Positions 45,201-55,499 of a stretch of DNA of 64,000 bases are shown here, piece after piece (position 1 is the first letter of the stretch; each line of letters opens with the position of its first letter). The DNA comes from Arcuatula senhousia (taxonomy: Eukaryota > Mollusca > Bivalvia > Mytilida > Mytilidae), in the NCBI GenBank assembly GCA_963971305.1, contig OZ020304.1:18210103-18274102 (forward strand). The letters are read 5' to 3'. Position numbers and translations under genes: made by a program. The notes below the pieces were generated by a model. It was not told where the DNA came from. It searched no databases and saw only the letters and a list, made by a program, of their open reading frames with translations.

Positions 45201-48200
45201 CATCCCTATAAGAATATGAAACAGACAAAACGTCACCTCCATACTCTATAACAACGGGTTAAGTACAACTTTTAAAATTTACAACCTGAAAATCAAAGTG
45301 TATGTGGACTATGCCGACGTCGGCACCGATGACATTTTCATTACATGATACGACATCAAACATTTTGCAGTCGTCTTAAAGTGTACATTTGTTAATGGGA
45401 GATCTTCGTTACCCATGTAAATATGTTCGTATAGTACAGCATTTACTTACAGATGCTTTTGGAATAGCATTCAAATCTAATGGCCAAACAACAGTGAACG
45501 GCACTGTTATGTGTGCGTGCTCAGACTCCCATAATGTCGAGTGTTCTATACAATACACGTCAAGCTGGTAACGAACGTAGGCGATATTTCTTGGCCAGGC
45601 TTCAAAGGAAGACGGGATGTCTTGTGGTAGCAGAACTTGAAATGGAAACTTATGTGTCCCTGGAACTAATTTAGATGATCGCGGACTGTCTGTAAAGAAA
45701 AAGACCATTTTTAAAAACTTGAAAAGTAACGTAGGCGACTTGTCGAGGAAAATCAGAATGGCGTTCACGAAAATATTGCCTTCATAAGTTAGTTTTTCTG
45801 TCATCTTGATTTGGTGTTTCTGTCATCTCGGAAACTTCATTCATACTTTTGCTTTCATACAGCTTCATGAAAAGCTATAGTTGCTAGAGTGGCCTTTTGT
45901 TAACTATGAATGTGTTTACTGAAAAAAAAACCGTGTGATGTAAGTATTCAATTTTTCAGTTTTATATAAAAGGTTGAATAAGTTTCAAAAATTATAGCGG
46001 GTAAAGTGCTGGGCTTTTATGTGTCTTGAAAAAAGAAACCTGTGTGAAATAAAATCATATTTCAAATATGAGGCATAATGTCACGTGTTTTTTCTTAAAA
46101 AAGATTGGTGTTATTTTCAATAGAATAAACCTGTCATTGTCTGTTTATTTACTTATCTATTCATTTGGTTTTTTTTATTTGTTTATCAATTAATTGGTTC
46201 CCTACCAATTGGAAAAACTGTTTGCTTCCTTTGTAGGTATCTTGCACTGTTTATAAAAGTAAGATTTTGAAGCTCTGCAAAACCCAACGTTTCTACAATA
46301 ATTTCTGAAACATACAAATAAGACGTCGGTGCATTAAAAATGACGAGGATATTAATCAGGATAAATAAAGTTTAAACTTAGTAAATGGAGACAAGCCATT
46401 CAATAGGAGGAAAGTTTACAGCCAGTTGGTTTGCTTTATTATATATTCATCAACGTAAATTTCAATAAAACTGGTAATTTGGTTATTATAATATACATGC
46501 ACATGTATGCTGTATATGCATATTTCAAGAGGTAGCATCTCATCAACAGCACCAATGAAACAATGCTAGTCCTTCGGAAAGGACGGAATAATTGTGCTGT
46601 TTATGGAGCAGGAGAACAGATACCACGTAAACGTCAAAGACCCCTTTGTAGAGTTCGATAAGAAAATGCTCAATGAAGGCCGCTACCAAGGCCACACTCA
46701 CACTCCCAAACTGTAACTGGAAAGGTATTTATAGAAGCATTGAGCTTGTTTCTCAATCCTGGATAAATATATAATATCATCGACCAATTGCAAGGGAAAA
46801 CCTGGTGTTAAGAGAATGCCATTCCTTGAGTCGTCTTCTTGGTTATTTGTGATAACCGTATACATGTATTATCTATGCCTAATATAAAACAATTTGTATA
46901 ACTTGAGTAATTTCAGACCAATCTATTCTTTAAAAATGAGTTTCAGAAAAAAATAAGTCATACATACATACCCGTAACCAGACTTTTTCAACAGGGGGTT
47001 CGAAATGTGAAAAGGGGGGTTCGATTTCCCAAATTTTTCTGACTTTAATAGTCATGATAGTGCTTAACCGATTTTTCACCTGATTTTTCCCTATTTTTAT
47101 CATTTTTTTTTGTCCAAGGGGGGGGGGGGGGTTCGTCCGAACCCCTCGAACCCCCCCCCCCCCCCCTGGCTACGGGTATGCTTAGTGTCCATCCGATTTT
47201 CTCTTCATTTTCATTAATGTAGAAAAAAGAAACAGACTATAGTCTGTTATTTTTGGTGTCTAAATTTAGATCGAGTGTCATAATACTTGTTTTTGTATAG
47301 AACTTTCACTTTCAAAACGATTAAGGGTGCATTGTAAAAAATCATTTTTCGTCTAGGTCTAGGTTACAATAGCGTATTGATTTACAATGCATTTTCCATA
47401 GGGGGGTACCCTGGTTTTCGATTTTTTTTAAAAATAGATCTTAGGGAACGGTCATTATTTGGGCGGATTTCAAAAAAAAGTCCAATTTTGTGTCCACGAT
47501 GTACAGTGATGTTAAAATTAGATTTTGCGTATATTTTTAAGTGTCATTGTTTTCGTTGTACTTTTAAGTTGGGAAAGCAATAAGGTAAAGTTCAATATGT
47601 AATCAGAAAATCTTAAAAATTGAAACAAAATGACACAAAATATCCTCCAAGATCGTGTCCATATGAATAATTTCAGTCATCTCTTTATAATTCCAACCAA
47701 TTTTGATCAATTTTTAAAGTATTTAATGTTGGATATATGCTGACTTACATTCAAAGTTTAAAACAAACGTCTTTACTTTAAGCTAGTCTCTCCTTAAACG
47801 TTGTTATAAGCAATCTAGTGTGTGTCCATGAAAAACATGTCCACTTCGCAACAACAACAATAATTGATGAAAATCAAATCTTTCATGTATCTTAATTTTA
47901 ATATTTTTATTTTTCGTTATAACTAACGCCACTAAAATTTATATGGCGGCAAAAACATAATCGAGGGTGCTGTTTTTGTGTATGTTTGAAGGCAGTTAGT
48001 ATGACCTTTCACTATAATATTTTTGGTTTTGTCCACTTCGCAACGGGTATTTTTTTTTAAGAATTTGAGTAGAAAGGCACCTAATTCTTCGATATTTATA
48101 AAGAAAACCAACGGATCTGACCAAATTAAGAAAAAATATATTAGTATGGCATTCAAATAAAACAAAAAGTTTACTTATGTGTAAATATGTCCACTTTGCA

Positions 48201-51200
48201 ACGGTCCACTGTGAAACGTTTCGTTGCGAAGTGGACAAATATCGTTGCACAGTGGACACATTTCGTTGCATAGGGGACAGTGCGTTGCGAAGTGGACAAT
48301 TGGCACAAAAACTTGAATTTCACAGAAAAAAATCATAAGCAGCACATAATAATGTATTTCACAGCCTATTCTAATCATTATTAAAATCGTTTCAATGAAC
48401 CAAACAATTTACAGAGCGCCTCGAAGTCTAAAAAACAGAAGTTTGTGAAATAATGTCCACTTCGCAACATACGTATGTCCACTATGCAACGTGCCTCACT
48501 TTTTTAAATTATCGAAAAACTATTATTTAAAAGCATATCTTTTTTCATTGGTCCTTTATAGATTGAATTGAAGAATCATTTAACTTTATTGGAACTATAT
48601 TAAAACTATACTCTTCAAAAAAAGTTACGCATAGATAGAAAATTCCCCGTAGGTTTAATGCAAATCGAAACAATTTCAAAACATTATTGCCGAGCTGTTC
48701 TGCAACCGATTTTCACGAAATAAAATCCAGTAAAAAGAAAACAAAATGAAGATTGTTTGAATAATTTAGACCAAAATCCTAACTTCAATGGTTTTTAAGA
48801 CATTGTGAGTAGAACACGACTAATGTTTTTCACGGAACATTTTGCATTGATTTAAACGGGAAATTGAATCGTAAAATGTACACTTGAGTTCCACTTGCAA
48901 TATCTTAAAAAGCAGGGATGTAACGATTTTACTCAAAATTAAACAAACAATCTCTATTTTGTTTTCTTTTTACTGGATTTTATTTCGTGAAAATCGGTTG
49001 CAGAACAGCTCGGCAATAATGTTTTGAAATTGTTTCGATTTGCATTAAACCTACGGGAAATTTTCTATCTATGCGTAACTTTTTTTGAAGAGTATATATG
49101 CCTCAAATTGCTTTCAGTCTAAAGGTATATTTTTCTTAACGTTTCAAAAATCACGCCTTTGAATAATTGTTTTAGTTTATTTTTTGCACTAAAATTTTCA
49201 AATTTAACAGTCGTATTGCATGCGTTGTGCTGAATTTTACATATAATGTCAAGAAATTTTATTTAAGATGCAATTTGTTAAAAAATAATGTCTTAAAATA
49301 TTGTTGCGAAGTGGACTTTTTCGTAACCCATGTTCCAAGTTGTGTAAATTTTATCCACATTACACTTGGATTTAAGGTTGCATATTTTGTATTCTGTCAC
49401 TATAAAGGTTGAAGAAAATGTAGTTCAAATTAAAAGGATATTTCATCAACATTGCATTTTTTATTTTGCCAAGATAAAAAGTGGACATTTTTTGAAAACG
49501 TCCCATTTATCAGCTGGGGGGGGGGCTGGAAAATTTTAGGGGGGGTCAAAAAAATTTATATATGATCTCGATTGGGGGGGTCATTTTTTTCTCCAGTCTA
49601 ATTTAGGGGGGGGGTCAAAATTACATGCTGCCAATTTTACTAGCAAAAATGTTTTTCTCAGTATTTCATGAAGAATTCCCAGATTTAACATGTTTAATGT
49701 TTGTTAAGAATGAATCACAGTGCCTAAATATATGATCAAATATAAACATCTGGACAGTGATAAGTAAATTAATTAATCCATTACCACATAGTGTTATAAT
49801 CTTCTGGTCTGTACTTATTATCTAATCTCATGTGGAGGGGCGTATTGTCCAATGTTATGGATCTTTGAGATACCCACTGATGAAGTGGGTTCCATAGAAT
49901 AGATAGATTCTGGTACGGATTAAAATCTACAAAATACACACCCCCGTCATAAAATACCAGAGTAACCCCCAAGCCCAGAAACATTGATCATGCGAGCTAT
50001 ATTTATAGATTTTTGATGGGTTTGGATTTTTGGTTAGCTTTTTTGGCTCACATGCATTCATTTTGATACAACAACGTCATTCTAACTAGATTTTACATTT
50101 GAATAAGTGTTAACTTCCTTTAGGTGCAAAATTTTACCGATTATCCATAGGAAAAAATGGCAAGAATACATCCTATCTGGAACACAGGGGCTTGAAGTTT
50201 GGTCATTTATATAATCTTAAAGTAAAAAATTTCGTTAAACAGGAAGTAGGTGGGCGATAGACCTGAAATCGAATCTCGCATTTTAGGACCCATGCTGATA
50301 CTGTATACCAAATATTAAGGGGTTATGATAAAGTAGTTGCCGAGAAAAATGTTATGAAACATTTTTCACCGCCCGCCATTTCATCACCCAAATTTCATTC
50401 CGTGAAATGCGGCCAAATATCAACCCCCTACCCTCTAAAACCAACCTTTGATGTTGGTTTCATAAAGTAAGGGGTCGATATTTTTTAATAGTTGACATAA
50501 AAGTTTATATAAATGACGAAAATTCAAGCCCCTGTGACATGTGAAAGCTGTTATACACAGGCAAAATTTAGACATACGTCTGACGTACGTTAATAAAAAC
50601 GTGCGTCTGACGTAGTGCATAAACGTACGTTAAACATACGTTTCTAACCGCTGTACGGTAAACGTACGTCATATTATTGTAAAAACATATGTCAGACGTA
50701 CGTTTACCATACGTCAGACATATAGTTTCCTAAAGTGTATGAAGTTAGTAAGTTGTTTATTTAGTGTGTTTTATTATGAAATAAAAATATTGCCAAGATA
50801 ATTTTTTAACGTGCGTCAGACGTACGCGGTTAGAAGCGCCAATTTAATATGCGTTAGATGACATGCGTTTAACGTACGCCAGACGCACATTAAATGCAGT
50901 CAACATTTTGCCTGTGTATTGATGATAGAAGATAATGATATGTTTTCATTGAACGTGCAAATTTTCCAACAGTTCAGCAATGGACAAGTGTAAACAAATG
51001 CACTCAGGGGTCAGAGGTGGCTCGATCAGAAACGTTCATCCCAGGTGATTTGATTCTCAAGTTGAGATTTGTGATGGATAAATAATGTTGCCTGTGTAAG
51101 AATTCAACTGAATTTCAAACAATTCCATATTTGATAAAAGGCAGAAGTTCAGGAACTTTAATATACTGAAATGGTGTAACTCAGATAATTCAAATTATTA

Positions 51201-53191
51201 AACTTTCATGATCAAAAGTTTGTGTTTTCCTTCGTGTGCCAACACATCTATGAATTTTGTCCAACTTCTTACATAGACTGTTACTTTTATTAATATACAT
51301 AAGTACAATTGATTAACGTTTTTGTTAAATAAAATTAATACATATCTTAAAATATTGTTGTGGAGATTGGGGGGGTCAAAAAAAATTTTGAGCTGTCTTT
51401 GGGGGGGTCAAAAAATTTTTCGGATTTAAATGGGGGGGTCAATTTCTGGAAAGCTATATCTGGTCGAAAAATTTCCAGCCCCCCCAGCTAGTGAATAATG
51501 ACTGTTCCCTTACCCGAATTTTAATTTCTTTGGCACAGAACCTTTGTGTTGACATGCATATGTTTATTTTTAGCCAATAAAAAATTGAGGTTCGTGCGGC
51601 GTTTATGGGCGTATTTTTTGGTCGAAAAAAGGGGGGTGCTTTTTTAACGTTATTTTAAGTGCACATTTTTACATTATTATGAGCGCATAGGTGACTTCAG
51701 AATTTCTTTGCCAGTATTACCCAAAAGCTTGCTTGGTGCTATATTTAGAAACAACAAATATATCAACCAATGGAAATCATTTCTGTATTTTCTCCTACGC
51801 TTTATGTTGGGTTCAAAAACTTACCGGTGACCGAGATTTGCTAATGCGCAATTGTAACCTATACGCTGGACATATGAATTAGGGAAAATCTTTTACTTCA
51901 TTAAAAGATACCTTATTATAATTTATGTTTATATTACAAATGGCAGATTATAATCCTTTCTTTTACGCCAAGGGGAGCTGATCAAAGAGAGGTACCCCCT
52001 TCTTGAAAAGGTCGAAAAAATTTGGAGGGTTGTTTGAGGAAATACGGTATTTCACAAAGATGTTTTAACTTGCCGTAAAAATTGTTGCCGATTTTTTGGA
52101 AGATGTATATGTACTCAAAAGAACGGGCATAGTTTGAATTCTGCTTTTGAGTGTTTACTTCAAAACACTGGTTTGAATAAAAAAATAAAAATCATTTTTC
52201 GCAATTTGAAAAATGGCATATTTTGAAACAGACTATAACCTAGTAAAATCACCCAAAATCCGACCAATTTTGGCATTTATAATTACTTCTCTATCTAAAC
52301 AAGACCTTGGTTACAGTTTGTGATACTTTACAGCATGATTAATATTTTTGCTTGCATTCTTTGTGTTACACCCATTTTTCGTAAAAATGACAATTTTCAC
52401 GAGCCAAAATTTCACTCATGTTCTTACTTCAAATTCCATTTCAATTTTTTTAAAGTGTTTAAAAGTTTGGTATTTGTATATGCAAAATAAAACAAAAAAC
52501 AGTTCCGACATTTATTGAAGCAATAATGATTTATCAAATATTCTAACATATGTATCTTTAGTTATTTAGTTACCTTGTTACTCCGGAGCACCATGAATTC
52601 GACTATTTACATGCAAGCAAAATGAACATGAAAGGGTGATAAAATAAAAATAAAATGACGATGAAGTGGAGGAAGTGGAAGCACAATGCCAGTCGAGGAT
52701 GAGAGTTTGACTGCCACAAAATCACAACATTTGCACAAAGGCTGCTTTAGCTAACTTGCGTGACCATAGGTGTTTTTTTTTGTGTTTGTCGATGGTGATG
52801 TTCCTGCTTAAGCCCTTTGCAAAAACACGTCTATCGAATGACACTATATCTACTGTGAGTACCAAAAATCTACTAAAATGTTATTGTTTTCTTTCAATAT
52901 CCATGAATCATGTGTATACAGATATACATGTACAATTGACTTATTATTTTTTTTTAAGTTCATAGCATGACCAACACAATATACAGTTTAATAGTAAAAC
53001 ACATGGGGTATGCATTTTATGAAAGTTATTGAACTAAAGAAATACATAAACATGATAAAGGTAAATATTTTACCTGTGTTGTTGATTTTTTTCTCCAGAC
53101 TAACACAGACATTCCCGGTCACCATTTCCCCTGGGTGATAACAAGCTGCTGGGCGATCAAACTCAATGTAAAACGTTTGAAATTTCGGCAT
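42000..53191 (-). CDS. Arrestin domain-containing protein (ARRDC / alpha-arrestin type)
   Basis: Supported exons in coding order: 53191-53074, [second coding exon unresolved], about 45689-45451, 44866-44687, 44004-43825, 42266-42000 (TAA/TAG end). The N-terminal exon has FDRPAACYHPGEMVTGNV, the opening strands of the arrestin N fold. Exon 45689-45451 has LVPGTHKFPFQVLLP..IPSSFE and AYVRYQLDVYC, the N-domain core. Exon 44866-44687 has GYVPGEVVYLDGEVENQS, the start of the C domain. Exon 44004-43825 has IPPLPPSFLHGC, and the last exon ends the C domain with LTIPLEVIIGTVPLR. Alpha-arrestins are cytoplasmic adaptors in ubiquitin-linked trafficking of membrane proteins. No PPxY motif is visible in the last exon, so ligase recruitment may be absent or lie on another exon. 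The large first intron is packed with inverted-repeat elements. Confidence 0.85.
42334..42376 (+). ncRNA. Degenerate hammerhead motif in a repeat fragment
   Basis: GACGAAACGCGCGTCAGGCG is intact, but the CTGATGA core reads ATGATGA in context (CTCATGATGAG) and stem II has a mismatch (GCCT/TGAC). Probably inactive. Only the 3' part of the retrozyme unit is present (42330-42420). Confidence 0.65.
42862..43075 (+). repeat. SINE-like conserved block, partial copy
   Basis: TTTCATGGACCAAATTTCCG, TGACGCCATTTACGATGCTG and GTAAGAGTAGGCTCAGTTTG parallel 4560-4780. Frames in it are not shared. Confidence 0.5.
43360..43550 (+). repeat. Diverged retroelement 3' tail
   Basis: GTCCGGAGTACACGAGTTCA, TTCAGTTGATTTTGT, CTTTCGGACTTTTGACATTT and a final CCTCTGTTTCTTT follow the common tail order. 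Confidence 0.7.
43825..44004 (-). CDS. Arrestin-domain gene, exon with C-domain core
   Basis: Acceptor TTTCTCGAG, donor TTACAG/GTAAAA; 180 nt, phase 0 at both ends. Encodes WVEYIDERSDDRAEKT, then ITIPPLPPSFLHGCSFITN, matching the I-P-P-x-P-P-S-x-x-x-G-C signature of the arrestin C domain. Confidence 0.9.
44222..44380 (-). repeat. Pearl-like fragment
   Basis: Plus-strand TATGCCTTCGCGACGACATG and AATTTCGTCAAGATTTTCTTAGGAACC are the reverse complement of the end of the element at 26205-26928. Confidence 0.6.
44687..44866 (-). CDS. Arrestin-domain gene, exon starting the C domain
   Basis: Acceptor TTTGAACAG, donor TTAATG/GTAAAT; 180 nt, phase 0 at both ends. Encodes a linker with Cys-Cys (NLQFCCMSRGKL) and GYVPGEVVYLDGEVENQS. 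Confidence 0.88.
45451..45689 (-). CDS. Arrestin-domain gene, N-domain core exon
   Basis: Donor GCATCT/GTAAGTA is a perfect consensus. Acceptor TTTACAG at 45691-45690, or the AG four bases further. Encodes KLVPGTHKFPFQVLLPQDIP, SSFE and YVRYQLDVYCIEHSTLW. The frame stays open upstream into 45695-45795 (TYEGNIFVNAILIFLD), which looks like the preceding arrestin strand, so part of that DNA may be exonic. Confidence 0.88.
45690..45798 (-). CDS. Possible preceding arrestin exon, limits unresolved
   Basis: KLTYEGNIFVNAILIFLD resembles the H-Y-x-x-x-E-x-Y-x-x-x-x-x-L segment that comes just before L-x-P-G-x-H in ARRDC proteins. Donors at 45739 (AA/GTCGCC) with acceptor 45686 would keep frame, but are weak. 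No good acceptor was found on its upstream side. Confidence 0.35.
45800..46550 (-). other. Arrestin-domain gene intron
   Basis: AT-rich intron. A strong-looking acceptor (TTTTTTTTTCAG near 45920) is followed by stops in all frames. No exon assigned. Confidence 0.4.
46551..46770 (+). repeat. SINE-like conserved block, copy 2
   Basis: CAATGCTAGTCCTTCGGAAAGG, ACGTAAACGTCAAAGACCCC and TTTGTAGAGTTCGATAAGA parallel 4620-4800. Confidence 0.6.
46967..47180. mobile_element. 214-bp MITE with G and C tracts
   Basis: Inverted ends CATACCCGTAACCAG and CTGGCTACGGGTATG. The interior has GGGGGTTCGAA... on the left, a 14-base G run at 47119, and an 18-base C run at 47149. TA occurs just inside both ends and may be the duplication. 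Confidence 0.75.
47820..49490. repeat. Repeat zone built on GTCCACTTCGCAAC and its inverse
   Basis: GTCCACTTCGCAAC or close variants occur on the plus strand near 47838, 48032, 48189 and 48453, and inverted (GTTGCGAAGTGGAC) near 48223, 48243, 48285 and 49304. The TACTCTTC element copy 2 lies inside. Outer limits are unclear; a foldback-type element is likely. No gene. Confidence 0.55.
48609..49094. mobile_element. 486-bp TACTCTTC TIR element, copy 2
   Basis: Same terminal and subterminal sequence as 39853-40335 but with the interior in the opposite orientation. TA at both flanks. Confidence 0.9.
49512..51489. mobile_element. G-tract TIR element, about 2 kb
   Basis: Left AGCTGGGGGG...GCTGGAAAATTTT and right AAATTTCCAGCCCCCCCAGCT are inverted. 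Just inside both ends are several GGGGGGGTCAAAAA blocks, all in plus orientation. A 67-codon minus-strand frame (49781-49984, ending PEDYNTMW) has no recognised family. A smaller MITE is nested at 50556-50916. Confidence 0.65.
50556..50916. mobile_element. 361-bp MITE rich in ACGTACG/GTCTGACG motifs
   Basis: Inverted ends CACAGGCAAAAT and ATTTTGCCTGTG, flanked by TA. The arms carry repeated ACATACGTCTGACGTACGTT and its inverse, such as CGTGCGTCAGACGTACG. A TA duplication points to Tc1/mariner-type mobilisation. Confidence 0.85.
51490..53073 (-). other. Arrestin-domain gene first intron, proximal part
   Basis: AT-rich; no exon resembling the missing second arrestin exon was recognised. Short plus-strand frames have no domain. 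Confidence 0.4.
53074..53191 (-). CDS. Arrestin-domain gene, exon 1 with start codon
   Basis: ATG at 53191-53189, donor ACACAG/GTAAAA at 53074; 39 codons plus one base. Encodes MPKFQTFYIEFDRPAACYHP followed by GEMVTGNVCVSLEKKINNTG, the family's opening motif [FL]-x-[RK]-P-x-x-x-[YF]-x-x-G-[ED]-x-[VI]-x-G-x-V. Confidence 0.88.
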
Positions 53192-53213
53192 TATAAATTA
53201 GGCCATTTACACT

Positions 53214-53300
53214 GTATAATAAAATTGCATCGCACAGGTAGAAATCTATCATATTGCACTGTATAAAATTGCATCACACAGGTAGCAAACTATTATATCG
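53214..53300 (+). repeat. Two-copy ~48-bp tandem repeat
   Basis: ATAAAATTGCATCGCACAGGTAG and TATAAAATTGCATCACACAGG follow each other just upstream of the arrestin start. Confidence 0.7.
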
Positions 53301-55025
53301 TAAAAAAAATTGTCCAGGGATTTTGTAATATTAATTAATGTACTTAGTTATAGTTTGTACAAGTGAAAGGACCAGGTTTTAACCATTTTAACTTGTTTTA
53401 TGTTGAAATTGAAATCGCTTTCTTATTATCTTGAATCCGTAATATCAGCATCATCACTGGGTTCAAAAATATAATATCATTTTTAAAAACTAGTGTTGAC
53501 TGGTTGAAACGTCTAGTGTCTAACCTACCCAGAAAGTACCGGGACCTAGAAAGCCAGGACAATATCTCTATTGCTACCAGCTGGAATACCGAAACCAGTG
53601 TGGGTTCCAGTGGCTATTAGGCTATTAGCGCCAAGATTGTCGGTCAAATTCCACCTTTTAGCGCTCGAAAACCTGACATCGGATAAAGCCGCTGTGCTCA
53701 GTGGCAGTCAAACTCTCATCCCTAGTTGGCTTTGTGGCTCCACTTCATCATCATTTCATGTTCATTTTATCACACTTTCTCGCTGCTTGACAGCAAAGCA
53801 CTTAACTCAGTCTGAATACTGAAGGACCTACTGACAATGAGCTGTATCTTGAACGTTTTTTTTACAGATGCGATATGATCTTACTTCAAAAGACTTGGCA
53901 ACACAGCAACGAAATTCTTCATTATATTAACCAGAAAGAAAATGAACCAAAATTACCAGACTGGTCAATGTGCTCTCAGCGTACCATATGCTGATGCACT
54001 CAGAAATGAGGAGGCCCTCGGTAAATATTTCGCACAATTTGGATACCTTATCTTTGTTGACCTTTACCTGAAATGACGCATGTAGAGATTTTGCCTGATA
54101 CCGTACTGGTAATCGGGCTATTGTAAAAGTCAAAGTCAACTGTGTCTAACCTATATTAATTTTAGGAGAAATGATGGCTACCAACAGTTACTTGATGAAC
54201 TCTCGGAAATCGTGTTTAAATACTAGCATTGCGATACAATCCAGAATAAACCAGAATCGCGATTTTTTGAGACATGAATGCCTTTTTGAATGGGTCCCCT
54301 ATCGGAAATGGTCTGATCGTTAATTTGTGTTACCTTTTTATCAACCATTTTAATGGCACATTTAATTGGCATGAAATAACTACGATTACGTTAATTAGCG
54401 AAACGACTCTTAGATCGTACAGGAGGTTAAATCTATAATAGATTTAGATAGAATCAACAAAATAGAATATCAAGAAAAAGTATAAGAAGCCATCATAAGC
54501 TCCAATATTTGAGTGGGTGAGTAAGTATGTGAGTAAGTTTGTATTTGACGCCCTAGCAACACTGTATTGGTATGTATGGAGTTGGTGGGAATAACCATTT
54601 CAACACAGTTCCAGACAATAAATTTTGCTACGCTTGACGGGCATACAGTAATTTTGAAGACCAAAGGAAAAAGGGAGAGGTGGGTCAGGGCGAAAAATTG
54701 AGCCTATGTAGTGACTTCTTGACGGTCCAAAAAGAGATCTATTACGTGCTTGAAGCGTGGCGCTCTCTACACACGGTTGCCCACTATGGTCGGCGGTCTG
54801 GCGTTCCGTATTATTGACCTGAAAACCCCCGAGGACGAAAGCCAACGAATCCAGCTACCTTGGGTACATACTTGGTCGCTCTGTATGCGGATTAGCACTT
54901 ACCCGATGTCAGAATCCAAATACCCGTAGTCGCATCTTAAGACAAGCTAGGCTCTGCTGCGAGCATTTTCATTACCTGCAAGGGGTTCGAAGTACAACTA
55001 CAATATAACAGAATATATTTCCGGT
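53301..55025. other. Intergenic stretch, nothing firm
   Basis: Includes the presumed promoter side of the arrestin gene. Frames at 53571-53822 and 54600-54845 show no recognised domain; 54820-54960 is somewhat GC-richer and could be a repeat of unknown type. Confidence 0.4.
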
Positions 55026-55027
55026 AT

Positions 55028-55178
55028 TCGACTGGAGTTCGCGTTGTTGATTGATATTCAGTATTTTGTGTTTCCATGTTTTACATGTTGTCTGTTATTG
55101 TCCCGTTCTTGTGGGTGTTAACTGGTTTTGTCTCTGCCCTTTCGGAAACCCCATGGGTACCTCTGCTTCTTTTGTGAC
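55028..55178 (+). repeat. Retroelement 3' tail, plus orientation
   Basis: CTGGAGTTCGCGTTGTTGAT, TTGTCTGTTATTGTCCCGTTC, CTGCCCTTTCGGA and GGTACCTCTGCTTCTTT. Confidence 0.85.
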
Positions 55179-55273
55179 GTATATAATCAAACAGCCGCTG
55201 AGTAGTTCGACCATTAGCCCGGAACCGCAAGAAATCACCATGAGAACCCGAAATAGCCTTTAGAACGCCGTTT

Positions 55274-55497
55274 GAAGCAGAGATACCAATGGGGTATCCG
55301 AATGTCAAAAGTCCAAAAGGGCAGAGACAAAACCAGTAAACACCAACAAGAACGGGACAAAAACAGACTACATATAAAACATGGAAACACAAAATAACTC
55401 AATATCAATCAAAAACGCGAACTCCAGTAGAAACAAAAGTGAACTCAGGTGCTCCGGTAGAGTAAGCAGTTCCTGCTTGCTATAGCACACCCGTCTA
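55274..55497 (-). repeat. Retroelement 3' tail, minus orientation
   Basis: GAAGCAGAGATACCAATGGG, TATCCGAATGTCAAAAGTCC and CTCAGGTGCTCCGGTAGAGT. Faces the plus-strand copy 96 bp away, tail to tail. Confidence 0.85.
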
Positions 55498-55499
55498 TA

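Noticed and set aside
45895..45925. Strong acceptor-like TTTTTTTTTCAG as start of the missing arrestin exon
   Set aside because: All three frames after it stop within a few codons.
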